Notes: a model not told the origin generated them from the sequence alone. A stretch of DNA of 64,000 nt from Pseudomonas typographi (GCF_014694385.1 NZ_JAAOCA010000025.1:1-64000); one strand, 5' to 3'. Positions 14,732 to 25,015 are shown, counted from the stretch's first letter. Translations and numbers: made by a program.

Positions 14732-17217
14732 CAGACCGACACCGTTCCGTGGCTGACGCCGTCGACATGGGCGAAGTGGCGCAGCGCCAGGCGGTCGGAA
14801 ATACGCGCGCTGGCCTCGACGATATCGCCCAACAGCTCGGCCAGGCCCTCAAGCACCGCCTGGGTGCTGGCGACACCGAACAACGAATACTCAAGCGTGC
14901 CCAAGTCGAAATGCCCCAGCCGCTCGATCAGCGGCTTGAGGGTTTTGTCGCGCGGGGTAGAAAGGTCGTCGGCCAGGCGCCGCAACGAGCTGCCGAGCAA
15001 CTTGATTTGAAACAGCACCGCGTGGGGGTTTTGGTCGTCGAGCAGCAGCAGGTCCAACACCGGGATCAACTGGGGCTCGGCCAAGTATCGCGAACGGTAG
15101 GTGATGCTGCTATTGCCCAGCTCCAGCAACCAGCCCAGGTTAGGCGCCTCGAACGCGGCCGGCTGGCGTACGAACGCCGCCAGGCTGGTACTTAAGGTTT
15201 GCAGGCGCTCGATACGCCGGCCGACCATCAGGAACCGCCAGCCTTCGTCTCGGGTCATGTCGTCCAAGGCAAAGCCGGACAGCGCGGCCAGCGACATCAG
15301 CAGGCGATTGAGAAAATCCAGCACCTCGCCCAATGCCGGGGTGTCACCGTCCAACGTCTCCACGTCGCGCTGCAGCTCGACCAAGGCGTGCCAGTTTTCC
15401 CGCGACAGCTTGCCCCGCACCTGTGCGGCCGCCCCATGCAGGCTGCGCAGGTTCGCGTGCAGGCTGAACGCCCAGCCCGGATCGAGTAGCGCCACCAGCA
15501 GGCGGCTTTGCAGGTCGCCCTCTTCAGGCAATAACTTCAGGCGCTCGGCCAGAGCCACCGCGCCGGCCAACGCCTGGGGGTCGTCGTCTTCGACATAGCG
15601 CGCCAGGATAATCCGCAGCAAGCGGGCGATGCCGTCGCAGCGTTCACAATAGCGGCCGAACCAGAACAGGTTTTCTACCACCCGCGAGGGCAAATAAGGG
15701 TCGCGCCGCACCAGGTCGGAAAGCCCGAGGGTTCGCTGCGCGCGCCATTGCTCCAAGCCGCCCGCGCCTTCGCCGAGCACCCAGGTGTCTTTGCTGGCGC
15801 CGCCGCGCTGCATGGCGATCACCTCGGCATCGGCCATGCCGGCGACGCGGGTCAACCCACCCGGCAGTACGCGGTAGCCATCCTCACTGGCCACGGCATA
15901 CACGCGCATGCCAATCGCCCGCGGCAGCAGTACGCCAGCATCGGCCTGCCACACAGGGGCCTGGGACAACTGGGCGATTTCCTGAGCCACGTAGGCATAG
16001 GGCCGGCCCTGAATGCGCTCCACCAGCGCCTGGCGCCGCTTGGCGCTTAAGTCCCGGCCGAACACCGGGGCGAAGCTTTGCGAGGTAAATGCCGCCCTGA
16101 ACACTAAGCTGTCGAGCTTTTGCAGCGCTTGGTCCATCACCGGCGGTTCGCCGCACCACCACGTCGCTACCGAGGGTAGCTTCAGCGGCTCGCCAAACAA
16201 GTGCTCATTGACCTTTGGCAAAAAACCCAGCAAACCCGGCGACTCCAGCACGCCGCTGCCCAGCGCATTGGCCACCAATACGCGGCCCAGGCGCACCGCC
16301 TGCAGCAGGCCGGGCACGCCCAAGGCCGAATCGGTACGTAGCTCCAGCGGGTCACAAAAAACGTCGTCGAGCCGGCGCAGGATCGCATGCACGCGGCGCA
16401 GGCCACCGAGCGTTTTAAGGTACACGGTGGCATCGCGCACGGTCAGGTCGCCGCCTTCGACCAGCGGGAAACCCAACTGGCGCGCCAGGTACAGATGCTC
16501 GAAATAGCTTTCGTTGAAGCGCCCCGGCGTGAGCACCACCACCAACGGCGCTTCATGGCCATGGGGGGCCAGGCGCGAGAGGGTTTCTTGCAGTGTGCGG
16601 AAGAACCCCGTGAGGTGGCGAACCTGCAGGTCACGGTAAAGATCGGGAAATGCCCGCGACACGATCTGGCGGTTCTCCAGCGCGTAACCGGCGCCCGAAG
16701 GGGCCTGGGTACGGTCGGCGGTCACCCACCAACGGCCGTCGGGGGTGCGCGCCAAATCCACCGCGTACACGTGCAGGTAGATGCCGCCAGGCGGCTGGAT
16801 GCCCTGGCATGGCCACAGGAAATGGCTGTGCCCATACACAAGCTCCGGCGGCAGCAGGCCCTTGCTTAACAGGTGTTGCGGGCCGTAGAGGTCGGCCAGC
16901 ACCGCGTTGAGCAAGGTCGCCCGCTGCGCCACACCCTCGGCCAGGGCATCCCATTCGCTGGCGTCGATCAGGTTGGGTAGCAGGTCGAGTTCCCAGGGGC
17001 GGTCGGCGCCCTTGGGGTCGGCGTAAACATTGTAGGTAACGCCGTTTTCCTGAATTTGCCGGGCCAGCAACGCTTGCCTATGGTTAAGCTGCGCCGGCGT
17101 CATGCGCTGCAGGCGCTCGAACAGGCGGCGCCAGTGCGGGCGCACGCTGCCATCGCTCTGGAGCATCTCGTGATAGGTCCCCGCCGTCAGCGGATATCGG
17201 TCAAGCAGGTCTGGCAT
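14731..17217 (-). CDS. Circularly permuted ATP-grasp ligase fused to an alpha-E domain
   Basis: An 828-residue two-part protein. Residues about 1-480 form a circularly permuted ATP-grasp domain (CP_ATPgrasp, former DUF404/407) with the conserved segments KGADRPWELDLLPN, TADRTQAPSGAGYALENR and VANALGSGVLESPGL. Residues about 510-820 form the helical alpha-E domain (former DUF403), starting near SRVVENLFWFGRYCERC. In many bacteria these are separate genes; here they are fused, as is common in pseudomonads. ATP-grasp enzymes join carboxylates to amines, so a peptide or amide product is expected. It lies 36 bp after the transglutaminase-amidoligase gene. Confidence 0.88.
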   Translation of the reverse strand: MPDLLDRYPLTAGTYHEMLQSDGSVRPHWRRLFERLQRMTPAQLNHRQALLARQIQENGVTYNVYADPKGADRPWELDLLPNLIDASEWDALAEGVAQRATLLNAVLADLYGPQHLLSKGLLPPELVYGHSHFLWPCQGIQPPGGIYLHVYAVDLARTPDGRWWVTADRTQAPSGAGYALENRQIVSRAFPDLYRDLQVRHLTGFFRTLQETLSRLAPHGHEAPLVVVLTPGRFNESYFEHLYLARQLGFPLVEGGDLTVRDATVYLKTLGGLRRVHAILRRLDDVFCDPLELRTDSALGVPGLLQAVRLGRVLVANALGSGVLESPGLLGFLPKVNEHLFGEPLKLPSVATWWCGEPPVMDQALQKLDSLVFRAAFTSQSFAPVFGRDLSAKRRQALVERIQGRPYAYVAQEIAQLSQAPVWQADAGVLLPRAIGMRVYAVASEDGYRVLPGGLTRVAGMADAEVIAMQRGGASKDTWVLGEGAGGLEQWRAQRTLGLSDLVRRDPYLPSRVVENLFWFGRYCERCDGIARLLRIILARYVEDDDPQALAGAVALAERLKLLPEEGDLQSRLLVALLDPGWAFSLHANLRSLHGAAAQVRGKLSRENWHALVELQRDVETLDGDTPALGEVLDFLNRLLMSLAALSGFALDDMTRDEGWRFLMVGRRIERLQTLSTSLAAFVRQPAAFEAPNLGWLLELGNSSITYRSRYLAEPQLIPVLDLLLLDDQNPHAVLFQIKLLGSSLRRLADDLSTPRDKTLKPLIERLGHFDLGTLEYSLFGVASTQAVLEGLAELLGDIVEASARISDRLALRHFAHVDGVSHGTVSV

Positions 17218-17253
17218 GGGGGGCTCGGCAGCAATTCAGTGACAGGCTGCCCC

Positions 17254-20200
17254 TTAGGGGCAGCGCATATCGAGGGTCATCGGCCACAGCGGGTTGATCT
17301 GAAGGGCGGGCACAGCTATGGCACCGGGAGTGTGCCCGAGGCGGAAGAAACGCGCCAGCCGGCGGCTCTCGGCTTCATTGGCATTGACCGGAAAGGTTTC
17401 GTAGTTGCGCCCCCCTGGGTGCGCCACATGGTACTGGCACCCGCCCAACGAGCGCTGCATCCAAGTGTCGACCAGGTCGAACACCAGCGGTGCGTGCGGA
17501 ACGATGGTCGGTTGCAGCGCGCTGCTTGGTTGCCACGCCCGGTAACGCACGCCGGCGACGAACTCGCCCACCGTGCCGGTGGGGCGCAACGGCACCGGCC
17601 GGCCGTTGCAGGTGAGCACGTAGCGTTCCGGTGGCAGCCCGCTGAGCTTGACCTGCAAACGCTCCAGTGACGCATCTATATAGCGCATGCCGCCGCCAGC
17701 GACGCCCTCCTCGCCCAGCAAATGCCAGGGCTCCAGCGCGCGGCGCAGCTCCAGCTCGATGCCCGCCACCGCATAATCGCCCAGCTTCGGAAAGCGAAAC
17801 TCGTGGTGCACATCGAACCAGCCGGCGTCAAAGGCATAACCGGCCTGGCTCAGCTCGGCAAGCACGTCGGCGAAATCCTGGGCGATAAAATGCGGCAGCA
17901 TGAAGCGATCATGCAGCTCGGTACCCCAGCGCGCCAAGCGCGCCGGTGCATAAGGGCTTGCCCAGAACCGCGCGACCAGAGCGCGCAGCAGCAACTGCTG
18001 GGCCAGGCTCATGCGTGCATGGGGCGGCATCTCGAACGCGCGCACGGTCAACAGGCCCAACTGCTCGTGGCTGTTGCCTGTCGGGTAAAGTTTATCGATG
18101 CAGAACTCTGCCCGGTGGGTGTTGCCGGCCGCATCGGCCAACAGGTGGCGCAGCAGCCGGTCGACCAGCCAGGGCGGGCAGGGGGCACCGGCCTCGGGCA
18201 TCTGCGCAAAGGCAACCTCCAGCTCGTACAGCGCATCGCCGCGGCCTTCATCGATGCGCGGCGCCTGTGAGGTGGGGCCAATGAACAGCCCCGAGAACAG
18301 GTACGACAGCGACGGGTGGTTATGCCAATAGCTGACCAGGCTGCGCAGCAGGTCGGGCCGCCGCAAAAAAGGCGAAGCGGCGCGCGTGGCGCCGCCCAGG
18401 GCGAAATGGTTGCCACCGCCGGTGCCGGTGTGCCGGCCGTCGATCATGAATTTTTCGCTGGCCAGCCGGCACTGGCGGGCCTGCCCGTAAAGGAATTCGG
18501 TGCGCTCGACCAACTCGCCCCAGCGTCCGCTGGGGTGAATGTTCACCTTGATCACGCCAATGTCTGGGACCACACGGAAGCTGACCAGCCGTGGGTCCGG
18601 TGGTGGCTCGTAGCCTTCTAGCAACACCGGGCAGCCCAGGGTTTCGGCGCTGGCTTCGATGGCCTGCACCAAGGTCAGGTAATCGTCCAGGTGCGCCAAG
18701 GGTGGCATGAAGATGTACAGCCTGCCGCCCCGAGGTTCGGCGCACAACGCCGTGCGCACCGGCGCTGCTTCCTCATCTAGGGCTGCTGGCTGCTGCAAAG
18801 GGTCGCTGGCCTCGGCCACCCAGGGCTGCGGAGCCAGGGGCAAGCGATAGCCCAGGGCAGAGTCGCCCGGCACCAACCAACAGTTGCCGTCGCCCTTGTA
18901 CCAACGGCTGGTGAGCCAGCGCCCGGCAGCGCTGCGCGCCAGGGGCAGTACCTGCCCGGCGGCCCCGCCCCCGCCCTCGGAAAACACCGCGCGCAGGCGG
19001 CCGCGCGCCTGGTCATCGGCTGCTGGCAAGTGTTGCGGGTTCACGTCGGCCGGTAAGCGCGCTTCGCGCCAGCGGTAATACTGGGTGTCTTCGAAGGCCG
19101 GAAACGCCGCGTGCGCCGGCAACCCCAAGCGCTCGGCGACCTGTACAAGGAATTCAGCAGCCAACGTGCTGGTGGCGCCATAGTCGCGCTGCTCATTGGC
19201 AATCAACTGCCCGTTGTGCCAGATCGGTTCGCCGCTCGCCTGCCAAAAGCAGTTCAGCGACCACCTCGGCAAGGGTTCACCTGGGTACCACTGGCCCTGG
19301 CCGCAATGCACCAGGCCCTGTGGCGCATAGTGCTGGCGCAGGCGATGGTAAAGGTCACTGGCCAGGCGCCGCTTGTTTGGGCCAAGGGCAGTAGCGTTCC
19401 ACTCGGCGCCGTGCGGGTCGTCGACCGAGACGAAGGTGGGCTCGCCGCCCATGGCCAGGCGCACATCCTGTTGCTCCAGGGCGGCGTCGATGTGTTCGCC
19501 CAAGGCCAGGATGCCTGCCCACTGCTGCTCGCTGTAGGGTTTGCTTGCCCGGGGTGCCTCCCAGATCCGCTGCACCGACATCTCGTGGGAGAACTCGCAT
19601 TCACAGGGTTCGACCGCGCCGGTGATTGGCGCCGCCGAGGTGGGCGCAGGGCTGCAAGCCAGAGGGATGTGGCCTTCACCGGCGAACATCCCGGAAGTGG
19701 CGTCCAGGCCGATCCAGCCCGCGCCCGGTAAGTAAACCTCGCACCAGGCGTGCAGGTCGGTGAAGTCCACGTCGGTGCCGGATGGGCCGTCCAGCGCCTC
19801 GACGTCAGCGGCAAGCTGGATCAAATAGCCAGACACGAATCGCGCGGCCAACCCCAGGTGGCGTAGCACCTGCACCATCAACCAGGCCGAGTCGCGGCAG
19901 GAGCCGCGCCCCAGCTCAAGGGTTTGCTCCGGTGTTTGCACCCCTGGCTCCATGCGGACCAAGTAGCGCACATCGGTGCTCACCCGCTGGTTCAACTCGA
20001 CCAAAAACTCCACCGTAGGCCGTGGCGTGCGGCTGATGCGGGCCAGGTAAGCCTGTAACGGCGCCGTCAACGGCAAGGTTTCCAGATAGGGCGTCAGTTC
20101 CCGGCGTTCATCGGCGCCATAGCTAAATGGGCAATACTCGGCGTAAGGCTCGAGGAAAAAGTCGAAGGGGTTGAACACCGCCATTTCAGCGACCAGGTCG

Positions 20201-20436
20201 ACATCGATGCGTAACTGCTCGGCTTTTTCAGGGAACACCAAACGCGCCAGGTAATTACCTTGAGGGTCCTGCTGCCAATTGATGAAATGCTCGCGCGGCT
20301 CGACGGTCAGCGAATACGAAAGTATCCGCGTGCGGCTGTGGGGTGCCGGGCGCAACCGCACGATCTGCGGCCCAAGCGCAACCGCTCGGTCATAGCGGTA
20401 ATGGGTGACGTGGTGCAACGCGACATGGATCGACAC
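17254..20436 (-). CDS. Transglutaminase / DUF2126 putative amidoligase fusion
   Basis: A 1060-residue protein. Residues 1-260 are a transglutaminase-like module with Cys180 (GRGSCRDSAW), His229 (DLHAW) and Asp245 (GLDATSG). The rest is a DUF2126 domain, predicted in the literature to be a glutamine-synthetase-fold COOH-NH2 ligase. Conserved segments include MGGEPTFVSVDDP, YEPPPDPRL and TGGGNHFALGG. I place the start at the GTG ending at 20436 (MSIHVALHHVTHYRYD), seven bases after a strong AGGAGG, rather than at a far-upstream ATG. It is the first gene of the three-gene cluster. Confidence 0.87.
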   Translation of the reverse strand: MSIHVALHHVTHYRYDRAVALGPQIVRLRPAPHSRTRILSYSLTVEPREHFINWQQDPQGNYLARLVFPEKAEQLRIDVDLVAEMAVFNPFDFFLEPYAEYCPFSYGADERRELTPYLETLPLTAPLQAYLARISRTPRPTVEFLVELNQRVSTDVRYLVRMEPGVQTPEQTLELGRGSCRDSAWLMVQVLRHLGLAARFVSGYLIQLAADVEALDGPSGTDVDFTDLHAWCEVYLPGAGWIGLDATSGMFAGEGHIPLACSPAPTSAAPITGAVEPCECEFSHEMSVQRIWEAPRASKPYSEQQWAGILALGEHIDAALEQQDVRLAMGGEPTFVSVDDPHGAEWNATALGPNKRRLASDLYHRLRQHYAPQGLVHCGQGQWYPGEPLPRWSLNCFWQASGEPIWHNGQLIANEQRDYGATSTLAAEFLVQVAERLGLPAHAAFPAFEDTQYYRWREARLPADVNPQHLPAADDQARGRLRAVFSEGGGGAAGQVLPLARSAAGRWLTSRWYKGDGNCWLVPGDSALGYRLPLAPQPWVAEASDPLQQPAALDEEAAPVRTALCAEPRGGRLYIFMPPLAHLDDYLTLVQAIEASAETLGCPVLLEGYEPPPDPRLVSFRVVPDIGVIKVNIHPSGRWGELVERTEFLYGQARQCRLASEKFMIDGRHTGTGGGNHFALGGATRAASPFLRRPDLLRSLVSYWHNHPSLSYLFSGLFIGPTSQAPRIDEGRGDALYELEVAFAQMPEAGAPCPPWLVDRLLRHLLADAAGNTHRAEFCIDKLYPTGNSHEQLGLLTVRAFEMPPHARMSLAQQLLLRALVARFWASPYAPARLARWGTELHDRFMLPHFIAQDFADVLAELSQAGYAFDAGWFDVHHEFRFPKLGDYAVAGIELELRRALEPWHLLGEEGVAGGGMRYIDASLERLQVKLSGLPPERYVLTCNGRPVPLRPTGTVGEFVAGVRYRAWQPSSALQPTIVPHAPLVFDLVDTWMQRSLGGCQYHVAHPGGRNYETFPVNANEAESRRLARFFRLGHTPGAIAVPALQINPLWPMTLDMRCP

Positions 20437-20591
20437 AGCGTGCCTCCTGCAGGGGCAGAGCATTAAGGCCGCGCAAGAGTTATGCCATGGGCAAACGTGT
20501 GCGGCGGCACCTGCCTCAGCTAAGCACAGCGCCACGAAGGTGCCAGCAAAGGCAACGTTATGCTGCCAATGCACGCTTTAAGGGCATCGCC

Positions 20592-22880
20592 TTAACGCGG
20601 AATCACCGGCTGGCGCGCCGGGCGCTTCTTGCCTTTGTTGCTTTGCCCCCGCGCCTCTTGCTGGCGGCGCGCCTCGGCGGCGGCGCGGGCTTCTTCACGC
20701 TTGCCCCAGGGCTTGCTGCCATCACTGCCACGGGGCGGCAGGCCGGTGTGTTGCGTGAGCAGCACCTGCTGCTTACCCGCTTTAGGGCTGCCTGCCGGGG
20801 TCGAGTTCTTGCGCCGCGCACTTTGGTAGCTGTCGGTTTCAGGCTGGTGCGCCGGAATCAACTGGTGCTTGCCCGGGCCAATCAAGTCGGCACGGCCCAT
20901 GCGCTGTAGCGCCTCGCGCAACAGCGGCCAATTCTTCGCATCGTGGTAACGCAAGAACGCCTTGTGCAACCGGCGCTGCTCTTCGCTCTTGACCACGGTT
21001 ACCGCTTCGCTTTTGTAGGTGACCTTACGCAGCGGGTTCTTGCCCGAGTGGTACATCGCCGTGGCCGAGGCCATGGGCGAGGGGTAGAACGCCTGCACTT
21101 GGTCGGCCCGAAAGCCATTGCCCTTCAGCCACAAGGCCAGGTTCATCATGTCTTCGTCGCGGGTGCCGGGGTGGGCGGCGATGAAGTAGGGAATCAAGTA
21201 CTGCTCCTTGCCCGCTTCTTTCGAGAATTTCTCGAACATGCGCTTGAAGCGATCATAGGTGCCGATGCCCGGCTTCATCATCTGGTTGAGCGGGCCGTCC
21301 TCGGTATGTTCGGGCGCAATCTTCAGGTAGCCGCCCACATGGTGCGTGACCAACTCTTTCACATACTCAGGCGATTCCACCGCCAGGTCGTAGCGCAGGC
21401 CCGAGGCAATCAAGACTTTCTTCACCCCTGGCAACCCACGGGCACTGCGATACAACTGGATCAACGCCGAATGGTCGGTGTTGAGGTTTTCACAAATACC
21501 CGGGAACACGCAGGAGGGTTTGCGGCAGGCCGCTTCGATTGTTGGGCTTTTGCAGGCGATGCGGTACATGTTGGCGGTGGGGCCACCGAGGTCGGAGATC
21601 ACGCCGGTAAACCCGGGCACCTTATCGCGGATTTCTTCGATTTCGCGAATGATCGACTCTTCCGAGCGGTTCTGGATGATCCGCCCTTCATGCTCGGTGA
21701 TCGAGCAAAAGGTGCAGCCGCCAAAGCAGCCACGCATGATGTTCACCGAGAAGCGGATCATTTCGTACGCCGGGATTTTCTGCTTGCCATAGGCCGGGTG
21801 CGGCACGCGCGCGTAGGGCATGCCAAACACGTAGTCCATTTCATCGGTGCTCATGGGGATGGCCGGCGGGTTGAACCACACGTCTACCTCACCATGCTTT
21901 TGTACCAGCGCCCGGGCGTTGCCTGGGTTGGTTTCCAAGTGCAGCACGCGGTTGGCATGGGCATACAGCACCGGGTCGTTGCGCACTTTCTCGAACGATG
22001 GCAGGCGGATAACCGTTCGCTCGCGGGAAAGGCGCGGGTGCGGCAGCAACTCGACCACCTTGGCTTGTTGCGGGTCTTCCTCTGGCCCCTTGGCCTGCTC
22101 GATCGCGCAGGCCGCGGTGTCTTGGGTGTTCACGTAGGGGTTGATGATCTTGTCGACACGGCCCGGGCGGTCGATGCGGGTGGAATCGAGCTCGAACCAC
22201 CCGGCCGGGGTGTCGCGGCGCACGAAGGCGGTGCCGCGGATGTCGGTCATGGTGTGCAAGCCCTCGCCCGCCGCCAGGCGCTGCGCCACTTCCACCACCG
22301 CCCGCTCGGCATTGCCGTACAGCAGAATGTCGGCGCAGGCGTCGATCAGGATCGAATGGCGCACTTTGTCTTGCCAGTAATCGTAATGGGCGATGCGTCG
22401 TAACGACGCTTCGATGCCGCCCAGCACAATCGGTACGTGCTTGTAGGCTTCCTTGCAGCGCTGGCTATACACCAAGCTGGCGCGGTCCGGGCGGCTGCCG
22501 GCTTGGCCGCCGGGGGTGTAGGCATCGTCGGAGCGAATTTTTTTGTCTGCCGTGTAGCGGTTGATCATCGAGTCCATGTTGCCGGCCGCCACGCCGAAGA
22601 ACAGGTTCGGCTCGCCCAGCTTCATGAAGTCATCCTTGGACTGCCAGTTCGGCTGCGCAATGATGCCCACGCGAAAGCCTTGGGCTTCCAACAACCGGCC
22701 GATGATCGCCATGCCGAACGAGGGGTGATCGACGTAGGCATCACCGGTCACGATGATGATGTCGCAGGCATCCCAGCCCAACTGGTCCATTTCTTCCCGG
22801 CTCATGGGCAGGAAAGGCGCTGGCCCGAAACATTCGGCCCAGTATTTGGGATAGTCGAACAACGGCGTGGCTGCTTGCAT
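20592..22880 (-). CDS. ygiQ: YgiQ-family radical SAM protein
   Basis: A 762-residue protein with an N-terminal UPF0313/YgiQ domain and a radical SAM core whose cluster motif is CFGGCTFCS. The conserved FPGICENLNTDHS and HVGGYLKIAPEHTE segments follow. The C-terminal 70 residues are basic and rich in Lys, Ala and Gln, with probable disorder. The function of YgiQ is not settled. The start ATG ending at 22880 (MQAATPLFDYPKYWAECFG) matches the family; an upstream ATG would add 20 non-conserved residues. No strong ribosome-binding site is visible. Confidence 0.92.
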   Translation of the reverse strand: MQAATPLFDYPKYWAECFGPAPFLPMSREEMDQLGWDACDIIIVTGDAYVDHPSFGMAIIGRLLEAQGFRVGIIAQPNWQSKDDFMKLGEPNLFFGVAAGNMDSMINRYTADKKIRSDDAYTPGGQAGSRPDRASLVYSQRCKEAYKHVPIVLGGIEASLRRIAHYDYWQDKVRHSILIDACADILLYGNAERAVVEVAQRLAAGEGLHTMTDIRGTAFVRRDTPAGWFELDSTRIDRPGRVDKIINPYVNTQDTAACAIEQAKGPEEDPQQAKVVELLPHPRLSRERTVIRLPSFEKVRNDPVLYAHANRVLHLETNPGNARALVQKHGEVDVWFNPPAIPMSTDEMDYVFGMPYARVPHPAYGKQKIPAYEMIRFSVNIMRGCFGGCTFCSITEHEGRIIQNRSEESIIREIEEIRDKVPGFTGVISDLGGPTANMYRIACKSPTIEAACRKPSCVFPGICENLNTDHSALIQLYRSARGLPGVKKVLIASGLRYDLAVESPEYVKELVTHHVGGYLKIAPEHTEDGPLNQMMKPGIGTYDRFKRMFEKFSKEAGKEQYLIPYFIAAHPGTRDEDMMNLALWLKGNGFRADQVQAFYPSPMASATAMYHSGKNPLRKVTYKSEAVTVVKSEEQRRLHKAFLRYHDAKNWPLLREALQRMGRADLIGPGKHQLIPAHQPETDSYQSARRKNSTPAGSPKAGKQQVLLTQHTGLPPRGSDGSKPWGKREEARAAAEARRQQEARGQSNKGKKRPARQPVIPR

Positions 22881-23030
22881 GGCGATGACCGGTTGGAGTG
22901 CGAAAGGGCGATGAGTTTTCGCGGCCGCGAAATATAGCACAAAAAATGATCAAATTCTAAACAGCGGCCTGGCAGGGCCTGGCCGGGAAACAGCGATGGG
23001 CACGCTTATAGGCCACAAACCGATGTTCGG

Positions 23031-24425
23031 CTACTCGTCGTCGAACTGGTAACTGCCTGGCGCCAGGTTTTCGAAGCGGGTGTATTTGCCGATGAACGCC
23101 AGCCGCACAGTGCCGATAGGGCCGTTACGCTGCTTGCCGATGATGATTTCGGCCACACCCTTGTGTTCGGTTTCGGGGTGGTACACCTCGTCACGGTACA
23201 CGAACATGATCACGTCGGCGTCCTGCTCGATGGCCCCGGATTCGCGCAAGTCAGAGTTCACCGGGCGTTTGTTGGGGCGTTGTTCCAGCGAGCGGTTCAA
23301 TTGCGACAGGGCCACCACTGGGCAGTTGAATTCCTTGGCCAACGCCTTGAGCGAGCGGGAGATCTCGGAAATCTCATTGGTGCGGTTGTCGCCACTGGAG
23401 CCGGGAATCTGCATCAATTGCAGGTAGTCGACCATGATCATCCCCACCTCACCGTGCTCGCGCACGATGCGCCGCGTGCGGGCGCGCATTTCCGACGGGC
23501 TGATGCCCGCCGTGTCGTCGATGAACAACTTGCGGTCATTGAGCAGGTTCACCGCGCTGGTTAACCGCGGCCAATCGTCGTCGTCAAGCTTGCCGCTACG
23601 CACCTTGGTCTGGTCGATACGCCCGAGCGAAGAAAGCATACGCATGATCAGCGAGTCGCCGGGCATCTCCAGGGAATACACCAATACTACTTTATCGGTG
23701 CGCATCAGCGCGTTCTCGACCAGGTTCATCGCAAAGGTGGTCTTACCCATCGACGGCCGGCCCGCCACGATCACCATGTCGGCCGGCTGCAGGCCGCTGG
23801 TCTTGTCGTCGAGGTCGGCGAAGCCGGTGGTCAGGCCGGTGATGGCCGCGTCGGTGTTGAACAACGTGTCGATGCGGTCGATGGCCTTGGCCAATAGCTC
23901 ATTTACCCCTACCGGGCCGCCGGTTTTGGGGCGCGCTTCGGCGATCTGGAAGATCTGCCGCTCGGCTTCGTCGAGAATCTCACCGGCATTACGGCCTTCC
24001 GGGTTGAACGCGCTGTCGGCGATATCGCTGCTGATGCTGATCAGTTGGCGAAGCGTGGCACGCTCGCGCACGATCTGCGCGTAGGCCTTGATGTTGGCCA
24101 CCGAGGGGGTGTTCTTGGCCAACTCACCGAGGTAGGCCAAGCCACCGACTTGGCTGCTTTGGCCTTCCTTGTCCAGTTGCTCGGACAAGGTCACCACGTC
24201 GAAGGGCTGGTTCTGCTCTGCCAGGCGGGCGATGGCCCGGTAGATCAGGCGGTGGTCATGCCGATAAAAATCGCCGTCCGAAACCTGGTCGAGCACGCGT
24301 TCATAGGCGTTGTTGTCCAGCATCAAGCCGCCAAGCACCGCTTGTTCGGCCTCGATGGAATGGGGCGGGACCTTCAACGCAGCGGTCTGCAGGTCGAATT
24401 GTTCGGGGGTCGATATCTCGTTCAT
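23031..24425 (-). CDS. dnaB: Replicative DNA helicase DnaB
   Basis: A 464-residue ring helicase that unwinds DNA ahead of the replication fork. The N-terminal primase-interacting domain (about residues 20-125) is followed by the RecA-like motor with Walker A AGRPSMGKTT at 221-230 and the Walker B-type MIMVDYLQLM. No intein interrupts it and the length is normal. The ATG at 24425 (MNEISTPEQFDLQ) is preferred over a GTG six bases upstream. It follows the rplI operon after a terminator, so it probably has its own promoter or is partly read through. Confidence 0.96.
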   Translation of the reverse strand: MNEISTPEQFDLQTAALKVPPHSIEAEQAVLGGLMLDNNAYERVLDQVSDGDFYRHDHRLIYRAIARLAEQNQPFDVVTLSEQLDKEGQSSQVGGLAYLGELAKNTPSVANIKAYAQIVRERATLRQLISISSDIADSAFNPEGRNAGEILDEAERQIFQIAEARPKTGGPVGVNELLAKAIDRIDTLFNTDAAITGLTTGFADLDDKTSGLQPADMVIVAGRPSMGKTTFAMNLVENALMRTDKVVLVYSLEMPGDSLIMRMLSSLGRIDQTKVRSGKLDDDDWPRLTSAVNLLNDRKLFIDDTAGISPSEMRARTRRIVREHGEVGMIMVDYLQLMQIPGSSGDNRTNEISEISRSLKALAKEFNCPVVALSQLNRSLEQRPNKRPVNSDLRESGAIEQDADVIMFVYRDEVYHPETEHKGVAEIIIGKQRNGPIGTVRLAFIGKYTRFENLAPGSYQFDDE

Positions 24426-24448
24426 GGCCACAAGAAATTCGGAGTATC

Positions 24449-24490
24449 AAAAAACAGGGAGGCGCGCACTGCCAAGCAGTTGCGCGCCCC
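24449..24490 (-). terminator. Intrinsic terminator after rplI, upstream of dnaB
   Basis: On the minus strand GGGGGCGCGCAACTGC pairs with the complementary arm ending CAGTGCGCGCCTCCC around a TTGG loop, followed by TGTTTTTTG. A strong GC stem with a T-run marks the end of the rpsF-rpsR-rplI transcript. Confidence 0.8.
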
Positions 24491-24547
24491 CATGTTATTA
24501 GCCAGCAAGCCAGAATACTACCTGCCAGCCTGCAACACTGACGGTAA

Positions 24548-24994
24548 TCAGGCTGCGACGACAACCACGCGAACGGTAGCTTCAACGTCGCTGTGCAGGT
24601 GCACGGCAACGTCGTATTCGCCAACGTTACGGATGGTGCCGTTCGGCAGGCGAACTTCCGCCTTGGCCACTTCAACGCCCGAGGCGGTCAACGCATCGGC
24701 GATGTCGTGGGTGCCGATCGAACCGAACAGCTTGCCTTCGTCGCCAGCGGTGGCCGTGATGGTCACTTCCAGCTCGGCCAGTTGGGCGGCACGGGTTTCA
24801 GCCGAGGTTTTCTTATCGGCAGCGGCTTTTTCCAGCTCGGCGCGGCGGGCTTCGAACGCAGCCAGGTTGGCTTCGGTCGCAACAGTCGCTTTGCGTTGCG
24901 GCAGCAGGTAGTTACGGCCGTAACCACCCTTCACATTTACTTTGTCGCCCAGGTTGCCCAGGTTGGCGATTTTTTCCAGCAGGATCAGTTCCAT
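24548..24994 (-). CDS. rplI: 50S ribosomal protein L9
   Basis: A 148-residue ribosomal protein that binds 23S rRNA near the L1 stalk. The N-terminal domain starts MELILLEKIANLGNLGDKV and contains the rRNA-binding GGYGRNYLLPQ motif. A long connecting helix (about residues 41-75) leads to the C-terminal domain. It is the last gene of the S6 operon, read after the membrane-protein gene with a 21-bp spacer, and ends before a clear terminator. Confidence 0.97.
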   Translation of the reverse strand: MELILLEKIANLGNLGDKVNVKGGYGRNYLLPQRKATVATEANLAAFEARRAELEKAAADKKTSAETRAAQLAELEVTITATAGDEGKLFGSIGTHDIADALTASGVEVAKAEVRLPNGTIRNVGEYDVAVHLHSDVEATVRVVVVAA

Positions 24995-25015
24995 TTGGTA
25001 TTAACCTCTTAACTT

